5,424 bases of DNA. Origin: Oscillospiraceae bacterium. GTDB taxonomy: Bacteria; Bacillota; Clostridia; Oscillospirales; UBA644. Below the pieces are notes generated by a model. The model saw nothing but the letters and a program-made list of their open reading frames with translations, ran no database searches and was not told the DNA's origin. A program made the translations under genes and the position numbers. Numbering within the stretch: the first letter of the stretch is position 1; each line of letters begins with the position of its first letter. Positions 4,987 through 5,424 of the stretch are shown piece by piece. The DNA lies in NCBI GenBank assembly GCA_015067385.1, contig SVMP01000144.1:1-5424 (forward strand), read 5' to 3'.

Positions 4987-5424
4987 ATGAGAAACATTGT
5001 AAAGCTTCTTATTCTTGCATTTATTTTTTCGTTGTTTGCAACAGCTTGCGGATCTGTCGAACAAGAGGTTTTTGATGTTGAGTTTGTTAAAACATCAGAA
5101 GGTACTGACCTTGAAGGCACAGTTATAAAATATATGCGTGCAACAACAGGTCAGGCTTCATACAGCAACTTTGACCAGGTACTCGGATATGAGATGGATA
5201 CGATCCTCGGTGACCTTGCAATGCAAAGGATAAAAGATGTCGAGCAGAGTCTCAACTGTAAGTTTGACATTACGTATTTCAGCGGAGATACTCCATACGG
5301 CAGCTTTCGTATGAGCAACTCTGTTGGTGAGTATTTCTGCGATATTTTCTGCGGAATTTCAGACAGATTCAGAGAAGATATGAAAGCAGGCGCTTTGATG
5401 GGTCTTTCCGAACTTGATGAATAT
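4987..5424 (+). CDS. Extracellular solute-binding lipoprotein, family 1-like (paralog 4, 3' end outside window)
   Basis: An open frame runs from ATG 4987 to the window edge with no stop, giving 146 residues, about a third of a family member. AAAGGAG (4974-4980) precedes the start by 6 bases. The signal peptide MRNIVK-core-FATA ends at Cys21, followed by EQEVFDVEF and GTDLEG as in the other copies, then LGYEMDTILGDLAMQRIKDVEQSLNC, which matches the same block in paralogs 1-3. The segment GISDRFREDMKAGALMGLSELDEY is the counterpart of GISDMWADVARIGMVVGLSELEDY in paralog 1, but the W-A-D-V-A-R part is replaced. It is cut by the window edge, so there is no reason to call it a pseudogene. The N terminus (CGSVEQEVF) is closer to paralog 3 (CGSAEQEVF) than to paralogs 1 and 2. 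Function is inferred only from its paralogs. Confidence 0.83.
   Translation, partial: MRNIVKLLILAFIFSLFATACGSVEQEVFDVEFVKTSEGTDLEGTVIKYMRATTGQASYSNFDQVLGYEMDTILGDLAMQRIKDVEQSLNCKFDITYFSGDTPYGSFRMSNSVGEYFCDIFCGISDRFREDMKAGALMGLSELDEY

Noticed and set aside
4864..5064. Reverse-strand open frame of 66 codons across the paralog 3/4 gap
   Set aside because: It covers a forward terminator, a promoter and the start of paralog 4, with Lys/Asn/Gln-rich composition typical of AT-rich non-coding sequence.

Overview
This is an AT-rich window whose promoters (TTGACA, 17-base spacer, TGnTATACT), purine-rich Shine-Dalgarno sites, U-tailed hairpin terminators and short Lys-rich lipoprotein signal peptides point to a low-GC Gram-positive anaerobe. 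Clostridia, possibly Oscillospiraceae/Ruminococcus-like, is my best guess. This is inferred from style; no taxonomic marker gene is present.

Layout. Positions 1-~285 hold two full copies (115 and 112 bp) and a decayed third copy of a direct repeat. Each full unit carries the 3' part of a tRNA (CAT anticodon-like arm, variable-arm-like hairpin, T arm, CCA end) next to a strong hairpin terminator. The 5' acceptor strand and D arm are missing, so these look like tRNA remnants, perhaps copied from a real tRNA just upstream of the window. From 294 to the end there are four tandem, same-strand paralogous genes: 355-1773, 1916-3331, 3441-4856 and 4987 to beyond the edge. Each encodes a secreted lipoprotein with the lipobox Cys at residue 21 and, in the complete copies, a body of about 450 residues resembling family 1 (carbohydrate-type) extracellular solute-binding proteins of ABC importers.

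The four genes are not an ordinary operon. Every copy has its own near-consensus extended -10 promoter and a short leader, and each of the three complete copies ends in its own intrinsic terminator, so the duplicated unit is promoter-gene-terminator. No permease, ATPase, regulator or enzyme is visible. If these proteins feed a transporter, it is encoded elsewhere; otherwise they may be stand-alone surface binding proteins. Copies 1 and 2 are closest; copies 3 and 4 diverge in the N-terminal lobe, which suggests different ligands. The main point of interest is this expanded, individually wired array of orphan binding lipoproteins, followed by the tandem tRNA-3'-half/terminator repeats in front of it.
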